Below are positions 1-13,912 of a DNA stretch of 64,000 bases, one piece after another. The stretch's first letter is position 1, and each line of letters starts with the position of its first letter. The notes beneath the pieces are model-generated. The model was not told where the DNA came from. It saw nothing but the letters and a program-made list of their open reading frames with translations, and made no database searches. Location: contig JBCFYV010000012.1 in the NCBI GenBank assembly GCA_039000515.1, positions 42,782,355 to 42,846,354 of the forward strand, in the 5' to 3' direction. The translations under genes were made by a program, and so were the position numbers. Source of the stretch: Timema cristinae. Its lineage: Eukaryota > Arthropoda > Insecta > Phasmatodea > Timematidae.

Positions 1-1875
1 TGTATGTGGCAGCAGGGTATAAATTATCAAAATGACGTGCACTCCCACTAGGCTCCTTAATATGGCTGAGTTTAACATACAGTGGTGCCATATTCAAGAA
101 CAAACTATTTCTATGAAACACGCAACTTACATTATCGAGCACGGCTTGAGCGTATAACTGATCCGCCTGTCTAAATGAGACGTATACATGATTCAACGCT
201 GAGTCCATGCTGTTCACAGTAAGTTGACATTATCATCGGCGCTGACACATTGGTCCTGCCACCGATTGAGTAAAAAACAGTAATTTGATCTTCAAGCCAG
301 CTTAATATGTCACGGTCGCTTGCTGGATCAAAAAGATTACAGTAACTTCTCCACCAGTATAAAAGAAACGCGTCAGTTGTTTTATTCTCTCTTCGACGAT
401 TCAAAGAGATATACTTTGAGACAACCCACCACCAACCTGATTTACGTGGCTACTTATTCTCAGTGGTGGTTTTGATTATGGTCCCGCCACTGACATGGGT
501 TGAGATAGGACCGTGGATCCCATCTGCTTCGCCGCAGACTGGGTTTTAACATCGTCTCCCTGGCTTGGAGGCGGTGATGCTGCGGTGGAGTGAAGTGAGA
601 CCGTGAGTGGCGGGGGTGAAGTATTGTCTCCTTTTCCCGGGAGGATATACCACGAATCTCCAACAATTACTCGAATTAAAACAAAATAGTTTGATTTTAA
701 ACACGTATAAAGCTAACTTCAAGGTAAACACTTTAAATATTATTTTTCCAATCATATTAAGTGCACCCTACATGACAGGAATTAAGAGGTGGGGTGCAAT
801 TAAACATAGCATAGTAAGAAAAAGACATACATTTTATTTTCAAGGGACATTATACAAAGGAGTAGCAGATCACTGTGTATTACAGGAAATTGGTTGTCTA
901 CTTAGTAAAGGGCAATGCAGCCAGGCTAAAGTGTAGCACTCTCTATATTTTCTATAAATGACCATATACACTCTTTCAGCATTCATAGTGCTTGGATAAT
1001 GTAGTGAGCGCTCTGCCCCATACTCCCTCGGGCAGCAGTCCACATACCTATATTTCAAGAATAATACAACCACATTAGAAATCCATACGCATGAAGTGCT
1101 AAGTAACATCAACAATCAAAACTGGTTAGGGGAGGTGTACATTAACCACAACGCAAATAAGTCCACGAGATGGTGGCTAAGTATCTCGTCTAAAAGGACC
1201 CAACAGAGAAGAGAACTGGGGCGGCCAAGACGGTCAAGCCTCAACTTGGTGCACCCAAAATGAGAGACCATATCTATACCCCAGTGCAACAGTTAAATGG
1301 GTAACTTGGCCGAGCGGCCAGCCTAATTAGGCCAACAATTAAATCAGTCACACCCAAGGAAGGCGGGTAGGTGCTCACTTACATAAGGTTCATTACCACA
1401 TTTATAGTCGCCCACACGCATCTGCGTTATTACAAATAAACTACCAACTATAATTCTATGACGCTCCTTTAAATCAGGGCAACTTAATAACTTGTCTAAC
1501 GGATACCTAATATACTAACACATAAATATATAAATAGACGTAGCATCTACTAAAGTCTCGGAAAACACATAGGTCAGCTAATCCCATAACTCTTATCACT
1601 TTTAGTATGCAATGTGAACTCGCCCTTAGTTTGGAAATAACTGAAGCCCCACTCTGAAAGAGCTGTCTATAGGATCAGAGTGTGCGTCAGTGACAAACAT
1701 TCACACGCACTAGTAAATAGATCGTCGAATAGATGATTAGCCAGAAAGACTAGCTAGTGACTAACCTTCCCCTGGTAGGTCTAGTTACAACACCTGATTA
1801 TTCCTTTTATATCAGGTCGCAAGCTCTGAAGGCAGGGCAGATGTCCGGCCTCCAGTCTCATGCACTCTAATCGAA
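1..1875. other. Non-coding stretch, slightly higher GC than the rest, no gene supported
   Basis: Short open frames occur on both strands (for example minus 171-404 and plus 607-936), but none has a recognisable domain, a coherent exon structure or a consistent codon bias. A Pro/Ser/Gln-rich minus-strand frame near 480-640 is broken by stops and changes frame relative to the 171-404 frame. It could be a decayed coding remnant, but I cannot name it. Confidence 0.4.
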
Positions 1876-2235
1876 TGCAGTCCAGCAGGCTCCGTGGCAT
1901 ACAGGCACGATCCAGTGAGTGTGCGAGCAGGGGTGTACCAAGATGGTGTGTACCAGGGTAGCACCAGGTGTGATAACTGCGTAGAGTACCGCCTCGATGC
2001 CACGAGTAGACCAATAGTGTAGCTGGTAAGAATGATGCGTGGACGACAGTGAGTAGGACCCACACCTCAAATGCAGCAGTCCAGCAGGCTCCGCGGCATG
2101 TCGGCAAGAAACTCGGGATGAGCGAGCAGGGGTGTACCAGGGTGGTACCAGGCGCCGAGTACGCGCGAGGGTACCGCTTTGGTTCCAAGAGTAGACAAAC
2201 ATTGCAGTGGGTAGAAGAGAAGCGTGGATTTGAGC
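1876..2235. repeat. Two imperfect tandem copies of a ~199-bp unit
   Basis: The phrase CAGTCCAGCAGGCTCCG occurs at 1878 and again at 2077. Each copy is followed at matching spacing by GAGCAGGGGTGTACCA-like, GAGTACCGC-like and AGAGTAGAC-like blocks. The copies differ by many substitutions, so the duplication is old. Long open frames here on both strands follow from the GC-rich repeat and are not credible genes. Confidence 0.6.
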
Positions 2236-5040
2236 GAGTCAGATCCGCACCATATCAGATGTAGCAGATGGTAAGAAACCCAAATTAATGAGGCGAGGGC
2301 TAGCTGCCGCGATCCCAAGGTTGGCGTCCACGGCAGTCCATTCTCTTCAATTAGACCAGCTATTACCAGTCGTACTGCTAGTTGACTAGGTCGATCGTGA
2401 ACGTATACACTGTACTCAGGCAAAATAGTAGTTCTATCCATTAGTGTAGTGTTCTAGCAGTTCACCATATTTCTATGTAGAACTAAGCGAGATGGCTCTG
2501 AGCCTGCAAGTAACACCACACGGCGTGTCCAGAGATTGGATGAAGCGGCGAGCTCGTCCCAGCTCGGGAATACACTTGATACTATATGTTTGACGGGGCT
2601 AGGAGTCGAGCCCGTGCCTGCTAGGGACTAAAACTGCGCCTGCGTGATCAGTTATAAAAAGAATAGGGGATAGACTAAACAAAAGAATGTCGAATAAAGC
2701 GCTTCTTCCATGGAAGAACAATTTAAGATAGTGAACCAATTGAGAATATATGAAGAACTTGGAGGAAAATAATTGGTGGCGTGAAGATATTACACTAAGG
2801 GTTTACGTAAACAATGACTTGTGGTGATAATTAGCTCGGCACATAAGTTTAAATCATTCATTTTATTTTCTGCAAACTTAAGCGTGTTTATTTTTTTCTT
2901 TAAATCGTATGATTAATATATATTTTTTTAAATTTCAAACTCATTTAGTAGTAATACAATAAGTTAATACACATTTTCCTAATCATAATTCATTTATATG
3001 TTTAATATAAATAATACCATGATTCGCAAAGTGTGTGTAATAAAATACACGTTAATCCTAGGACAGATACTAAATACATTCCAGGGCAGTTAGTGTATAA
3101 CTAAGAAAGGTTAAACCTATATTTAACCTATGCTAGATTTCATCCATGCAGTGAATCGAACCCGGGACCCTGCTTTTTCTCTCTTTTAATGGACAGCTAA
3201 AACAACAATGTTATTTCTCCTATTAATTATTATGTCAGTATATTTGAATGCCTGGAATAAATATTTGTATACTTTAAACACATTAAAACAAATGTGAATG
3301 AAACACTATTTTTACATTATTTTTGTTTTAAAATCATATACTATATAATTTCTCGGCATTTTTTTACCTTCAAATTAAAGGTTTATAGATGCCAGCATAA
3401 CCTGTTAGCTCGAAACTGTAACTTTAATCTCGATAGTTAGCATGCTATCTACCACGCTAATGATGAAACAAATCTAGCTTTCAATAAGGTTTTGGGGAAA
3501 ATATGTTTTTTAAGTCATGTAACACAAATTGGTAGAAAATATGTTAATGTTAGAAAGTAATTTTATATTTAAAATGGTAATATTTAATGGTTAGACTTAA
3601 GTTTTCTATTGTAAGAAATAAATTTGTTTTAGAATAAAGTAAAATATTTTTTTGAAATTGAATATAATATTTAATTTAGATCCGTTACTGTTTTCGATCT
3701 TAAACCTCGGGTCACTTTTTTTATTTATAAATGCGTATAACTTAAGAGTAGGATATGCAAAAAATCAAGTCCACTGGATGTTAATTTATCAAACCAACAT
3801 TTTTAGCCCTGTCCGGATTCGAATCAGGTAACTTTGATCTAGTAGAGAAACATGCTTTTGAATAAGCTAGGGTGGCAGCTGAATTTCTTATAGAAACTAT
3901 ATCCAGAACATTGCAAACGGGAATTTAATAAACGGCTAAAGCAAAAATTATAATTTTCTCTTTCTATTTTGGTTTTGAATATTTGTGACTATTAAAAGCA
4001 GAAAGTATAACAACCTTCTATATTACGAATATAGAGCTAATATTATTTTTGGTTAAATTTTAAACGGTCAGATGACAAAAGATTTTGTTATTACATCAAA
4101 ACAACGATGGTTTGGGGAAAAGAGGATACAGATAAATCTTGTGTAATAAACTGTCTAATTTTTAGGACAGTGACTATAGTATTATTACCTGTAGATGGTA
4201 CCTTTTATACAAATATAAAATAAGTTCTATGCAGGGCTTACCTTGTGGCTTTTAAGGGGCGGCACCCACACAAAATCTGAAAAATCCACGATGGGTGATA
4301 ATTTGTGTAGCCATCCCCAATCACTGGCTACAAAGAGCGGAGGGGTTTGTAGCTCTAAACAGTCATCCAACCTGTTTAGATATGACTAATCTGCAATAAA
4401 ATTAATACATATTGATTACTATCGAGGTGGAAAAACCACTGCCAATACCTTAAAATCTATAGCAGAACTCTAATTACCCATGCACCAGTTGTTTTCCGCT
4501 AAGTAAATTCAATCCTCGCTAAATAACGCCAACGGGTCTAAATTATCGGTGACCGCCTTTTGAATGTTATTGCTAGGTTCCAGGGATTCGTATTCTTGAC
4601 ATTCTATTGAAGGAGGAAGTACCGCTGTACATCAAAGACGTAATAAGCAAAATAGTTACCAATAAAATTTACAAAACATTTTAAAACATACCTAGATCTA
4701 TCCAATTTTCTATTGCGTCGAAACTCATTTTGATGTTTATCCGACTCAAATTATGAATTATAATGAACTAATGTAATGATTTCCTATTTATAGTCGTTTC
4801 AATGGGGTGAGCCACATGTAAAGGTGTAAACTTCTTATTGGTTGATAATACTGTTTCCTCACAGGTGATTGCCCGATTCATGTAAAACAGCCCGGATTTA
4901 CCGCTACGCCTCATTTGCGTTTCAGCATCCACTGAATATAGATGTGTTTCCCATTGTTAGAAAAGGGCAGCTGTGAAGGACACTATTCACCCTCTGCGGT
5001 AATGAAATGCTGATAGCATTGATATTTTTCTTCTTTATTG
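2236..5040. other. AT-rich intergenic DNA with tRNA B-box-like relics
   Basis: No gene seen. Three minus-strand patches read like RNA polymerase III B boxes: around 2600-2620 (reverse complement GGGCTCGACTCCT), 3148-3168 (GGTTCGATTC) and 3815-3835 (GATTCGAATC). They are probably heads of old tRNA-derived SINEs too decayed to bound. Confidence 0.35.
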
Positions 5041-5049
5041 TTTCCAACC

Positions 5050-5285
5050 ACGCAAATGTGGGCGCACACCTCACCCTCTAACGGAAGGAGGTAGGGGTTC
5101 AAATCCCTACTAGTGTTGGTAGGCAAGCAACATTTCGAAATAAAACTCTAATTACTTTAAAAATACAATAATGATCGTAGTATTTAACATTTAAACCCCA
5201 AGCAAATGTCAGTACACATCTCGCCATGTGACGGTGGGATTTAGGGGGCACAAATCCTTACTAGGGTTGATAGTTCAACAAATTA
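5050..5285. repeat. Diverged tandem duplication, ~150-bp unit
   Basis: Two blocks both run through GCAAATGT, then a CGCACACCTC/GTACACATCTC segment, an AAATCC-TACTAG-GTTG core and a CGAATAAA-CTAATTACT end. They start near 5053 and 5202. The order of parts resembles a SINE body, so this may be two nested SINE fragments rather than a simple tandem repeat. Confidence 0.45.
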
Positions 5286-7075
5286 AATATGATTATTTCG
5301 AATAAACGCTAATTACTAATACATTAATTCATTAATGGAACGTTGATTTCAGATAAGACTTTGATATTATAAATCATCCTTTCATTAAAACTAACCAACC
5401 TTCAATTTATATAATTTAATAAAGACTTTTGACTGGAGACGTTAACTTTATTGTAACTTATTGTTTAAATAAGTTTTAATTTTCAATATTTTACTAAACA
5501 ATGACTACATTGTAATTTTAATATGTTATGAATTATAGTTTGACCATCTGAATCTTTTAAATGTCCAATTATTGAGTCAATGAAATATTTTAACTTTAAT
5601 AAAATTTGTTATAAGATAAATGAAATTCCAAGAGTGTAATTAATTTGTCTAGTGTCTTTCTGTTGTACAGGGATTTTTCCTTGGTATTCACATTTATAAA
5701 TTCTTTAATTTGAAATTATATCATCTCAATTTTTAAGTAACATTATCTAAGTCTTAACTTATATTTATTCATTATTTACTAATGATTGATATAGAATGTT
5801 TTCTAAAATGTTGTTAATACATTAATGTTCGTAGAGATTTTCCTGTTTCCCTTCCACACAATTGCGGGTACATCCTGATATCCCTGTCATATGGTTAGCA
5901 AACAATAATTTTATTATTCTCGTTCCTGCCTCTTTAGACAATATTTTAATTTTATTTCTTTCGGACAAAGATATCATGGTTCGAATTATTGTTAGTAGTC
6001 AGGATGTTTACATCTGTACATGGAACGTAGAAACACAAGATGTTTAAATAGGGACTGTTAGCGAAAATCGGCCCCTGAATTAGCGTTATAAACCACATCT
6101 TAGCCGGGGTCTTCAGAGGTAATTCCCAATGTGTCAGAGGACTTTCCTGTGGCACTATTAAGTCAAGAGATTGGGGTGGGTTAACGACTCTTCATAAGAT
6201 TATTACTATCCGATTTCAATATTTATGACTAAAATAAACCAGTTTAGTTAGGCTAGAGGGTTAAATACTCTCGCTAAGTGTTAAAATATACCCTCAAAGT
6301 CAGTTACCACACATTTCAACCCCCAGGGGTATTTGACACACTGAGCTCACGAGAAAGGGTGGTTGGAGGGAGGGGGAGGAAATTGAGTGGAGATCCACAG
6401 AGTCTTGCGACGGGGAGCCAATCCTCACATATTAAGCTAAATGGACGGTGCCAAAGGATTATCCTGCAAGGTTCATCCTCACTATCGATACCAAAATTTT
6501 ATGGGACGTCACGGGAGGAGTGGCCATCGTCCGAGACTGCATGTTCCCCTATTGATAAAAAAAACTCTCATATTAATAAATAATTAAAAAACTTCCAAAC
6601 CGATAATTAAATAAAAAACTGTCAGACAAAACTCTCCCTTCTAGGACACACGGATCAAAAATCAAATGCGGCACACATAACCTCAAATAAACATACATCA
6701 AAAATCAAATGGGACAAAAATGGAGCAAAAGTCAAATGGGGCGAAAAATCAAATAGGCCATATCGGACGGGGTCAAAGGTTAAAGGTCAAATTAGAGTGA
6801 AACGCCCTCACGCTAGTGTTGTATGTCTCTTTGTCAGTTATTGGGACTATAGTCAAAACCATTTTACAGATCAGGCTAAGACTTGGTAGATAGGGTTTTC
6901 GACATAATATCAATATTTTCCTAAATATAGTGGAATATTATTATATTGTTAAATAAAGTTTGAGAAATTGTGGTGTTGAAAATTCACATAAAAAATAATA
7001 CTTTTCTGTATTTATAGAACTCAATCAGAACGTTACGTTGGTTGACTCCACAACAGTTCCACTGTCAGCTGTAAA
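5286..7075. other. AT-rich intergenic DNA; short AAATCAAATGGG repeats near 6655-6765
   Basis: No gene supported. Around 6655-6765 a loose repeat of AAAATCAAATGGGGC-like words occurs four to five times. The open frame at 6278-6583 has no recognisable domain and overlaps G/A-rich low-complexity sequence. Confidence 0.35.
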
Positions 7076-7080
7076 TCTAT

Positions 7081-7866
7081 AGGGCCCCCTACACTTACAG
7101 GTTCACTGTACAGAGACGCCTGTCTGGTCTGACCTGACAGGTAAAACTGATCCTGCAGGGGAATACCTGTCAGCCTGTTCAATTATTTTCCAGGCCTGTT
7201 TAAATTCAAACATAGCTTGATATTTTCACCTGACAGGTTAAACTGATCGATCCTGTAGTGGCATACACAGGTTAGGTCATCGGTCCTCTGTTAAATATTG
7301 AGAGCTACACATGTAGTTAAGGTATTCAATTAGTAATTCAATAATAAGTTCCAGTAGTTAAATAGTGTATTAAGTGTAGATTAATTTGTATTTTAATTAA
7401 CTATTATACAGATTAGATTAAAGGGTTTAATTTACAACCTTTATATATTTTTAATTTTTTTTAAAATACATTTTAAAGTATTTTATATCGGAATTGGCAG
7501 CTCTTAAGGAGAACAGTAATATAGTAACAATTCATTTTTGGAGATATATAAAAATTAAACCTGCCGTTAGAAGGTTAAAAGTGAATAATATTTGGATCAG
7601 GTACTGAAAGCAGCAGAATACGACAGATTAGTACAATTGCTGAAAACTATAGATCTGAAGGCAAATTTCAATACAGTGAAAAAATATATTTTGCGTTTAA
7701 ATTTTAGGAAAGAGTGTAAGAAAGCTAATGCAACAATATCAGAGTAGAACTGTGATATTATTTGACAGGTAAACCTGAATAGCGTAGGGGCAGAAGACCT
7801 ACCAGGTAAGACCGGACAGGCGTCACAGTAAGGTGATCATGTACGTGTTGGTCCAGCTTTAGGGAT
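7081..7866. mobile_element. Foldback/MITE-like element with diverged inverted ends
   Basis: The left end contains GAGACGCCTGTCTGGTCT and ACCTGACAGGTAAA. The right end contains the inverse, TTTGACAGGTAAACCTGAAT followed by AGACCGGACAGGCGTCAC. The inverted arms are roughly 100 bp and well diverged. A second copy of the ACCTGACAGGTTAAACTGATC block lies inside the left arm near 7229. No coding frame is present. The ends (GGGCCCCC and its diverged mate) recall hAT-type MITEs, but no clear target duplication is visible. Confidence 0.55.
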
Positions 7867-8585
7867 CATTGGAAAGGTGTACTAGGGAGACAAGGAGAAG
7901 ATATATGCTCTTTGTTGAAATGCGATGTTCTTTTACTTTCTCGTGACCCCTCAGATTTTCATGGGTGTTGATGCTCATGACCCCCTGAACCCCAAAAAAA
8001 TTGTTTTGCAATGATATAATTTTGTCAGTGAGACTAGACCGGAAACACTTTACCGTTCAGGCTAAAGCTTAGTACCAGGGGTATGCATTATATTTTTAGT
8101 TAGGGGTTTGAAAATTAGAAAAACGAATATTCATAAAACAAATAATGTTTCTGTAACAATGTATATGATTTCATATATGCCTTTTAGAGGAATGTGATGA
8201 TCTTTCCCCCCACAAATGTAGTTATCAATATATTATATTATTTAGTTTCATATATGAAGGATAGACGGTAAAAAAATTATTTAAATTCACACTACACAAA
8301 TTTTCCAGGACAACTACTTTTAAATGTAAAACCCCATTAGGACCCCAACAAATATTTGTTAATTAACTTGAATATGACAGAAACATCACTTGCCATAATA
8401 TAAAGTGCAAAATAAAGGTATCATGATTATATAAAATATGAATGCACTAATTCAATTTAGCTAAAATTAGAATTGTTCCCCCTCTCCTTGTACTCTTCAT
8501 ATTTTACGAGTTATAAGTATATTAAATACTATTTTTTTAGCGTATGTAATCTCTGGCTTGGAGATAAATATTTTAACAAGTTATT
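7867..8585. other. AT-rich intergenic DNA, nothing recognised
   Basis: No coding frame, repeat unit or RNA-gene signature was recognised in this stretch. Confidence 0.4.
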
Positions 8586-8589
8586 CGCC

Positions 8590-8875
8590 TAAGTGTGTAG
8601 ATTTTAGCCACTCTGGTACCACAGAGCATTGCCCACGATACCCCAATGAAGGTTGTCTACACGCCGTACCCGCTATTAGATGATCAGATTATAATGATTA
8701 TGAAGGTGTGGAGTCAGTGATTATCTAAAAACTGATCTAACCAACTACCCTAGTGACCGTTGGGATAGTTCCCCATTCAGGAAAAATAACCATGGTACCA
8801 GCCCAGGGAATCTAAACCCTGGCCACTAGATTCTTATCCATGTGCACTGAGCACTGTATCACAGGGCCGGTATAA
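8590..8875 (-). mobile_element. tRNA-derived SINE, degenerate
   Basis: On the minus strand the head reads like a tRNA: ACAGTGCTCAGTGCACATGG, then GGCCAGGGTTTAGATTCCC as a B-box-like block. A body of ordinary SINE length follows. The boundaries are approximate and no target duplication was found. The body does not share the 3' tail of the two main SINE families here, so it is probably a separate family. Confidence 0.45.
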
Positions 8876-9693
8876 TTTAGGTAAACGATCGAAAAGGCTT
8901 GTGCTGTACACCATACCATTTACTTACGTTATGATAAAACTATTTCAAGCCTTAATCCAATTGTTTATTAAGAAAAGTACAGGAAGCCAAACCAATAATC
9001 TATGGCTTATTGACTGTTCAAACTGTAGACCTACCTAAGCTAGATGTTATACTTTGGTTGAGACGGGTTCTTAAATTGTCTGTACAAGTATTATCTGATA
9101 ATACGTACAGCACTGATGCGTAATAAATGGAATGATAGCCTCTTGTCTATGACTAAGGAAGGTCATTGCCAAGGAGAAAATACCAGTTTCATTCCAACGA
9201 TTAAATGTTAGCTAATATCCAGGTATCAACACACATACACGTGACACGTTCTAAGGTCACATGGTCAAGGCCAATAATAGGAAATAGAAAAAAAAAATGT
9301 TAGTGTGACTTTTAGAAGTTTAAGGAGAATATTTGGCAAACAAGTTGTTTAAAACACTAGATCTTAAAACTTGTATAACCAAGGTCATTGACAAGTGGTC
9401 CACCTTAGCTTCGTCAGGAACGCCACAGCACTTTGTCTGTTCACGGTAGAATTGACTTCTGAAGCCTCTTTCCTACCATAAATCTATAATAGTGTATGGT
9501 AGAAAAGACCTACAGAGAGTAATCCTACGGAATGGAGTTTAGGTGGATTTTTAAGGCACTTCATGTTTAATGTTATTCATTTCACTTTTTACAAAGGTCA
9601 GAGTTAAAAATATATTAGGTTTGAAACACATGTCCAGATGCCTTATTGAATCATTGTTATAAACATATATGTTTAATATAGGCCAAAACATTT
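8876..9693. other. AT-rich intergenic DNA, nothing recognised
   Basis: No coding frame, tandem repeat or recognisable element. Confidence 0.4.
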
Positions 9694-9703
9694 TGTATTA
9701 CTA

Positions 9704-9705
<2 letters not shown>

Positions 9706-9762
<57 letters not shown>

Positions 9763-10021
9763 GCACCGCCTCTTACTACCCGTTCGGGTTATACGTACTT
9801 ACGCTAATGTGTAATGGTAGGGTGATTGTGAGATGAAAATGAAGGACCTACAGTTTAACGTGGAATCCGAACCACGGTGGAGGCCTGGCATCCCCACATT
9901 CACAAGATGCCTTGTCAGAGGTGAAGGAAGGGTTTGGAAATCAGATAAATCTGTGCCGGGACCGAGGATTTGAACCCCGGCCGCCAGCTCAGAAATCTGA
10001 CACCTTACCCCTAGACCGCCA
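9706..10021 (-). mobile_element. SINE family A, young copy with target duplication
   Basis: Read on the minus strand, a tRNA-Glu-like head (GGTCTAGGGGTAAGGTGTC as A-box region, GGGTTCAAATCCTCGG as B-box region) leads into a ~180-bp body and the tail GTATAACCCGAACGGG. It ends in a 3' run of ATT/AAT. The 12-bp target duplication TGTATTACTATA flanks it at 9694-9705 and 10022-10033. The first bases of the head are missing compared with the copies at 16475 and 41634. Confidence 0.85.
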
Positions 10022-10033
10022 TGTATTACTATA

Positions 10034-13000
10034 ATAATGTATATTATGCTCGTCTAAGGTTTATATAAACAACGAGGAAATGGCATAACAAATTTAGAAA
10101 AACAAAAAATAATTTTAAAGGTTAGGGTTTCAAGATGTTCGGCAAAACAGTAGTTTCAAACGAAAACCTAATTTTCCCTGCAAATTCTCATCTTTTCATT
10201 CTTTGGTTACATCACCATGAAAACACTAATTTGCATGTGGTTTTATAGCTCTAAGCAAAATATTTCTTCTTGTATGAAAATAACAATCCATTCTGCAGGT
10301 AAAATATTTATATTCAGTTCACGATAGGTTTTTACCTGGATGACAGTTCGAAAATCATATGTTTAGGTTTTGGGTTGACAACATTGTACAAGATCACAGA
10401 TTTGTGTTATATGTAAGGATCTTTAATTATCTGTTAGGCTATATATTACATTTAAAATAACGTAGACTTAAGTTTAATCATACTATTTCATTTTTTTAAA
10501 TAATCTATTTTATCCAACTCGAAACAATATTTTAAACATAATTAAAAGTACGTATTTTTCGTTTTGGAACGTTACTGATTTTGTGTAATATACTGCATAC
10601 ATCAATATCTTTTAATACAGGAATCGTATTTACTTGGAAAAGAGAAAATGGTGGTCAATTTTTTTTATTAGAATAAATGATTTTATGATTATTTTATCGT
10701 ATTTTGAAATAATTAACTGAATAAAATATTTTCATCAACTACGTGTCTGCATCATTGTAAAAAGCTTGTTTATCGTTATGTTCAATCACATGGTTTAGAT
10801 TCATCAGTCGCCATTTTAAAGCTATGTTCGTTAGAAATTTTTGTGAAAGTGGTGTTTATATTTTTTTTAAGGGGAATAAAACTATAAATAAACTTTGTGT
10901 CCGACCTCAAATAAATATATAAATAATATTGGTCTAAATTACTGTGGTTAACTATCACATTAATATATTACCATCTGTTTTCATTACAGTCATCCAAAGT
11001 GATAGATGTCAGCTGTTGGCGTAGTGATATATTAGGGATTACTTCTAGTAACATTTCGAGCTGTCAACCAAGTAAACTTAGCTCGTGTATGACTTATATC
11101 TTTGGTTAGAGACAATAACGCAACCTGTACTTTAGTTTTAAGCTTCAACGAATATAAAATATTTGGCAAAAATGTATACATACTAACAAACAAATAATAG
11201 TAGGTTAGAAATATATAATTTTGTTTGCATTAATACTTTTTTATTCTTCTTTATTGGTGAATAATTACATTTGGTCACAATTTAAATAACGTTAAGCTTG
11301 TAATAATTCAAAACATCTTTTCTCTTCAGTATCTGACAATCAATTTGATTCGGTTTTAAAATCCCTTTAATTTAAATAAACAAAATAAATAGTCCTATAT
11401 TCAAATGTGGGTGTATACTACAGTATATAATATAGTATTATTGAATACATTATGGTGTTTTTTTTCCCCAAATTAAAGCCTGATGTATTAATATCATAAC
11501 CGCTGCTTTGGATAAATAAGCAATCAATAAACATATAAAACGAAATTTTAAATGTTCTTACATAATTAGGTTATACATTGAATTGTGCTTTTAAAATTGT
11601 TGCGATCCTGAAGTATAAAGCTTCGTAATCATATGTATGAAACATGTTTATTATGTATTCTTCAAATATGTGTATAACCTATCGTAATTATGTTTGCATA
11701 CTTTTTAAACCCATAAAGGAGAGTTTTTGCATTATTCACTGATAATTTCGGTAGAATATGAAAAGTTTTTCATTTTGAAAATCATGTTTTCCTTCTTTTA
11801 ACCATCACACAAATGACTCATATTTAATTTTAACAAAGTAAAATAACTCATATAAAAGATTTTATTTGTTCATATTGAGCTTTACCATTGCGTTTAAAAT
11901 TGATTTACAACAAGGCCTACTAAAATAATTAATTGCATAACCATATTTTTGTTTAGTTTTGTTTTTATTAGCCAGGATAAGGTTAAAAGAATGCTAACAC
12001 TTCCTTATAATAAAAAGTTCATGAAAGTAGTTCCTTTCTAACATTTCAAATTTTTAATTTCCTTTAATAAAACGAAGCGTCTCATAAAATTAGATTGTTA
12101 AATTTAATCATAATCATAATATCAATAAAACAGTGCTTTGATCTCTATTTAAAATAAACAATTATTTTGAGAAATGCAAATTATGATCTAATTAAAATAT
12201 TTAAATTTAGTTTGAAAATATACTCCAGGACAGACCCTCTTTAATAACCCATAAATAGTTAGTAAAGACTAAGAGTAATATTTCAAGGCCCTTTTTTATT
12301 TGGAAGATCGTAATTAAATTTTAATAGTTAAAATATGATATATAAATTACAATTAATTGCTATATACTGTACCTTTAAGAGGATTGCAAACACTTTACAC
12401 TAGACATGATGCTTAAGAAAAGATAATTTAGGTGTGTTCTATTTCCAGTCATTACATTATTGTTGATGTACTTCAATAAATGGAACTAATCTGTTCATAG
12501 TAAAAGTAAAGTTATCATAAATAATATTAAATAATTAATATTAAAAATATACTACGATTATAGAAAATCCGAATAATTGATTCGCTAGCCAAAATCTTCA
12601 CAAAACAAATTCAAAATCTTAATAAAATTAATCTAAAGAATTAATGCATTCTTTACACCCAAAATAGTGGTTCATACGAGGAAGCTTCGATTAAACTTTG
12701 GGATTGACGTGAAGAAATATAAATAGTATTGTGCACCAAACTGACTTTCTCACTCCTTTACAAAAAATTAATATATTCACTTAAAACTCACAAAATATGC
12801 TAAAAAAATTATAAACTTTGTTACAGAAACATAGTGAGAAAATGCGCATCACATTAAATTAATAAGCATAAATGAAGTAATATGTACTGTTACAGAAATA
12901 TTTTGAGGGGAAAAAAACATAAATTTTGACCAAAGGACAGGGCAGCCACATTTCCCAGACTTCCATTAAAAATAATTACATACAGGTCAAAAACTATTTG

Positions 13001-13660
13001 TTTATTTATGAAGATACATTAACAAATTATAAAAGACCTACAAATGTTGATTATAAGTTGATTTGTATCTCAAACGGATTCAGAAATATGATCCCAAGTG
13101 GAGGTATCGGTTGATGTAAGGTACTCTTTAAATTCTGTACTTTAAAAAAACTATAAATAAGTGGGACTATTGAGAAAAATTAACTGATTATTAAATCAAA
13201 TATAGTTGAGCAATGAGAAGCTTTAATCTCAACGTATCCATGTGTGTGACTATTGAAAATACCCTCCTCTCGGTCGTATTAACACATAAGACAACAACTT
13301 GACCTAAGTTTCCTTAGCAACCATGTGGCATACAGCGGTTGTGGTGTAGTTCCTTTGAATTTCCGGGATTGGGCACCAATAGATAATCCTTCAATTAAAT
13401 TGTTGATTGATGCCTAGCGTTAATATATTAGGAGCAACAGTAACTTAAAAAAAAACAATAAAGAAAAATATATTTGACCACAAAATACATCGGAATAAGT
13501 TTGTATTTGTGTGTGTGTATGTGGGGAGGAGGGAAGTGACGCGTAATACAGATCATTAATAAAAAAATAACTTTAAGCTCTTTATAGTTATTATTCTCAA
13601 ATGTGCAAAGGTAAGTATATAATGACCTCTCTTTGATAATAATAATTATAATAATAATAA
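10034..13660. other. Very AT-rich intergenic DNA, no gene seen
   Basis: Mostly A/T homopolymer-rich sequence with no long frame. The small frames (12926-13114, 13428-13673) are low-complexity and lack domain features. Confidence 0.45.
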
Positions 13661-13663
13661 TAC

Positions 13664-13912
13664 TTAGCACCACGTCTTATTACCCATACAGGCTATACGC
13701 TTAAGTACTTATTACGATGATGGGTTAGGAATTGGGAAGCTTTACTAAATAGGAAGTGAACACCTATTTGCGTGGAAGGAGAGGGGAAAAGCATTTAGGA
13801 AAAACCCCCTAGTTCACCCGAGCGAGATTCTAACCTCGATTTCCCCCTCCTCGAAAGCCTAGCTCAATACGAAATTAGTGCATCGGCTAACTGTGCAGCC
13901 AAGGCGGGTTCC
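13664..13912 (-). mobile_element. SINE family B, minus-strand copy
   Basis: Left to right it shows ATAATAAT, then the inverse of the shared tail (AGCACCACGTCTTATTACCC), the body word TTGCGTGGAAGGAGAG, then TCTAACCTCGATTTCCCC (inverse B box), ending GCCAAGGCGGG (inverse of the CCCGCCT head). It is diverged by many substitutions. No convincing target duplication. Confidence 0.75.

Noticed and set aside
1781..2441. Overlapping minus frames up to 135 codons
   Set aside because: They follow the two tandem repeat copies in different frames and show no domain or consistent start.
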